Of a stretch of DNA of 64,000 bases, positions 61,480 through 64,000 are shown piece after piece. Made by a program: the position numbers and the translations under genes. How positions within the stretch are numbered: position 1 is the first letter of the stretch; every line of letters begins with the position of its first letter. Source of the DNA: Ichthyophthirius multifiliis (Eukaryota; Ciliophora; Oligohymenophorea; Hymenostomatida); NCBI RefSeq assembly GCF_000220395.1, contig NW_004086341.1, positions 1 to 64,000 of the forward strand, written 5' to 3'. The notes beneath the pieces were generated by a model. It saw only the letters and a list, made by a program, of their open reading frames with translations. It ran no database searches and was not told the origin of the DNA.

Positions 61480-63331
61480 ATGAATAAAATATTTGTTATC
61501 CAAAATAATAATTAGATGCAATAAACAAAAAAACACATTAAATTGAATAGATTTAAAATCTAGAAACAATAATAGATATTTAAAAGAATAAAAATAATTA
61601 AGAAATATTAACAGATATTAATTAAGAAAGAACTTAAAATGATACAAACTAATTTTAAAATACTAACATAGCTTCATCATTATTAATAAAAAAAAATATA
61701 TAAGATAAATCAAAAAGCATTAATATCTAATAAAATTTTGAAGATTAAGACAATTAATTTAATTTTATTAAATATCAAGAATATGAAACTGAAGGTTTAA
61801 ATTTATTATTAATAAGTGAAAGCTCTTAATAAACTAGTTAATTAGAAAATAAAGGCTAAAATGTAAGTGAAGATTTTAATCTGTAAAAATAAGAAATTAC
61901 TAATTCATAAAAATATAAAAATTTAAATATGCAAAAAAGCTAAGATTTTAATTTATAAAAAAAATAAGAATCAACTGATTTAATGTATGAAGAATTTTGT
62001 TTAGAAAAAAAATCCGAATAAAGTCAATAAACAATATCAGTTAAAAATTAACAAACATAACAACAAATCAAAAATTAAACACCAGAATTAGAATGTAAAG
62101 AAATAAAAGACATAGAAAACACAAAAATAGAACAATAAGAAGATTAAAATTTAAAAATAGGCGAACAAAAAATAAAATAATAGGAAGAAGAAGAAGAAGA
62201 ATAAATTATTTAAAATAAAAAAAGTATTTTTTTCATGAATAAAAAGACTGAAAATTCAATAATACAAGATTTATAATAAATATAAGAAGATAAAAATAAA
62301 AGCTAAAATACAAACTAAGATAGTAATAAACTACAAACGTAAATAATATATAATTATAAAAATTTATAACTTCAAACAAACAAAAAAGAAAATAACTATT
62401 ACATCCTATAGTTACATAAAATTTACTAACATAATAAATGAAATAATTAATAACGTAAAGTGAACAAAAAAAATAAATTTAATTAAATTAATCCCCTTTA
62501 GAAAAAGCCAAAAAAGTATTCACTGTAGTATAATCGATACAAAGACTTAAAAGTAATTAAGTTTGGAGCATATAATCAAGTGTATATTTTTAATTTTAAA
62601 GAAATAAATTATATACATATGTTTACTATAAATAATAATAAGGAATAAATATAATAAGAATTTCATCTTTAATCATTTTAAGCCAAAGAATAAATATAAA
62701 ACATTAATGATAAAGAAAGTTTAAATAAGGTTGACAATAACGTTAATAATGCTCTCAAATAAGTTAGAATGATTGAAGAAATTACTACAGCAGCCGAAAG
62801 AGGTAATGTTGATGATATAGATAAGATAACTTAGATTTTAAATTAAGACCCTAAAAAGTTTTTATTTTTGATTTTTTTTTTTTTTGATTTTATTAAATTT
62901 TTAAAAAATATATATAAAAATAGAAACATTAGAGAAACATCTGATCCTGAACATATTATAAATAAATAAAATTCAAATAATTAAAATGCTTTGTATTTAG
63001 CTTGCAAAAATGGAAACATAAAAGTATATTTTTTATTCAATTTTTTTATTAATAAATTAGTTATATATTTGTTATATAGATTGTAAATTTTTTTATTAAT
63101 ATAAATGTTAATTTTGAAATTAAATCAAAAATTAATGATTTCGAAGAATATCCATTAGAAGTGGCCTGTAGATGGAGTCATTATGAAATAGTAAAGTTAA
63201 TCCTTAATTAATAATAAATATAAATATCATAAGAATAACTAAAAAGCGCATATAAAATTGCTTTAACGAAGTAAATGAAAAATATTATTAAAAATAAAAT
63301 ATAAAAAAAGCCTTTTTTTATATGTTGTTGA
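61480..63331 (+). CDS. ankyrin-repeat protein with long Gln/Glu/Asn-rich N-terminus
   Basis: The first 280 or so codons are low-complexity Gln/Glu/Asn/Lys (containing QDFNLQKKQESTDLMYEEFC and an EEEEEE run). Two introns near 62340-62505 (acceptors CCTATAG and CCTTTAG) remove an in-frame TGA and lead to KKPKKYSLQYNRYKDLKVIK, FGAYNQVYIF. Then comes an ankyrin domain: MIEEITTAAERGNVDDIDKI, across an intron NALYLACKNGNIK, across another IVNFFININVNFEIKSK, and EYPLEVACRWSHYEIVKLIL. It ends KKPFFICC before TGA 63329; the terminal Cys pair could be a lipidation site. The ATG at 61480 is one frame off the long frame, so the true start or a 5' intron is not settled. Ankyrin repeats mediate protein binding; partner unknown. 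Confidence 0.65.
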
Positions 63332-63463
63332 GCTTTGTTGTTTTTATTTTATTTTTTAAAAAATATATATAAATATTGTTTGTACATAATTATATATATC
63401 TTTTTTTAATATACTTTTTATTAATTTTTTTTATTTTTTTTATCTATTTTTTTCTTTTAATAT

Positions 63464-64000
63464 TCAATTAATTTTATAGTTTTCTAAATAATTTATTCTA
63501 TTACTTTTAATTAAAGATGGCTTATCATTTTATTATTTTCTACTAATAATATCTTATTAACTAAAATCTTACTTTTAAGTATTATCTAAATCATATTCTT
63601 CAAAGAGACCTTTTTTTTATTATTTTTTTTAATTAATAATATAATAAAAACATAATAATTATTACTCTAAACTTCAGGTTTTCTTAATAAGATAGTGTTT
63701 TATTAAATTAATTATTATTCTTATTCATCTTCAACTGATATTTATTATTTAAAATCAAAATTATCTTTTTATGACTATGTTTTATTCAATAATATTTATT
63801 TTAATTTTGATTTTTAATTAATTATATACAATTTTTATATATAAAAATAACAGGTTTAAAAGGAGCTAATAATTCTTTTTTATATAATTATTTCCAAGGA
63901 AAATTTTTTATCCAGGGATGATTTTTGACTTCCTCAGGCCCATTTATTCCTAATCTTTAAGCTGGTTTTCTTTCAATCATCTATTAATTTTTTTTCCAAT
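63464..64000 (-). CDS. AGC-type serine/threonine protein kinase, C-terminal part only
   Basis: The gene enters from the right edge. The first readable codons give MIERKPAQRLGINGPEEVKN, HPWIKNFPWKQLYKKELLAP and FKP. This is the end of a kinase domain (the R-L-G...E-V-K-x-HP-W/F signature of subdomain XI) followed by the AGC C-tail start (L-x-x-PF-x-P). Two introns (63775-63851 and 63610-63665) separate the C-tail blocks: QKDNFDFKQQISVEDEQEQQ and SLFEEYDLDNTQKQDFSQQD, ending YLENYKIN at TGA 63464. DNFD-like tail residues agree with AGC kinases (PKA/PKG/PKB/S6K type). ATP-binding and catalytic loops lie outside the window, so the subfamily cannot be told. Confidence 0.85.

Noticed and set aside
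1-64000. Bacterial-type features (ribosome binding sites, operons, CRISPR, insertion sequences, phage genes)
   Set aside because: Gene structure with introns, the reassigned stop codons and the eukaryotic domains rule out a prokaryotic reading; no repeat-spacer array or transposase was seen.

Overview
The window is almost certainly macronuclear DNA of an oligohymenophorean ciliate that reads TAA and TAG as glutamine and uses only TGA as stop. On that code, long reading frames with recognisable domains open on both strands; on the standard code they shatter into fragments. Base composition (well over 80% A+T, intergenic DNA nearly pure A/T), short GT...AG introns of mostly 40-130 bp and the protein families (granule-lattice proteins, a multi-pass PAS protein) fit a hymenostome such as Ichthyophthirius or a relative of Tetrahymena. 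The genus is an inference. A 585-bp run of N (52231-52815) marks an assembly gap.

Layout. 0-10 kb: an F-BAR protein cut by the left edge (-), a granule-lattice protein (+), the splicing factor Prp17/CDC40 (+), a tail-anchored TPR protein (-), a small coiled-coil protein (-), a UBA-UBA-PUB protein (+) and a decayed mitochondrial-carrier remnant (-). 12-18 kb: one very large multi-pass PAS-domain membrane protein (-). 18-25 kb: a REEP/DP1 ER-shaping protein (+), a second granule-lattice protein (-), a SANT/Myb-like protein (-), tRNA-Ser(AGA) (+), a small unknown (-) and a coiled-coil protein (+). 26-38 kb: an armadillo-like protein of importin-alpha length (+), an unknown (-), an IQ-DH-PH-PX-FERM RhoGEF (-) and a B-box protein with a polyQ tract (+). 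38-46 kb: a MORN/EF-hand protein with a potentially acylated N-terminus (+), a coiled-coil protein built of 21-residue repeats (-) and a multi-exon unknown (-). 46-55 kb: a weak reading frame with a C14 tract (+), a polyQ tail-anchored TPR protein paralogous to the one at 5.5-6.9 kb (-) and two unknowns (-). 55-64 kb: two coiled-coil or EF-hand-like genes (+), a weak gene (+), an ankyrin-repeat protein (+) and the C-terminal end of an AGC-type protein kinase (-) cut by the right edge.

There are no operons, insertion sequences, CRISPR arrays or bacterial signals. Genes are single transcription units on both strands, separated by 0.1-1.7 kb of A/T desert rich in TA microsatellites and poly-A/T runs. 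Recurring themes are regulated secretion (two granule-lattice genes), membrane shape and traffic (F-BAR, REEP, RhoGEF-PX-FERM), TPR or coiled-coil scaffolds, and two ancient duplications inside the window: the granule-lattice pair, with both introns conserved, and the TPR pair.

Most gene models were checked by requiring exon lengths to sum to a multiple of three with GT...AG junctions. Models flagged as uncertain (SANT/Myb, 43.6-45.7 kb, 46 kb, 47.4-50.4 kb, 55-58 kb, 59.8 kb, 61.5 kb) still hold an unresolved frame or start.
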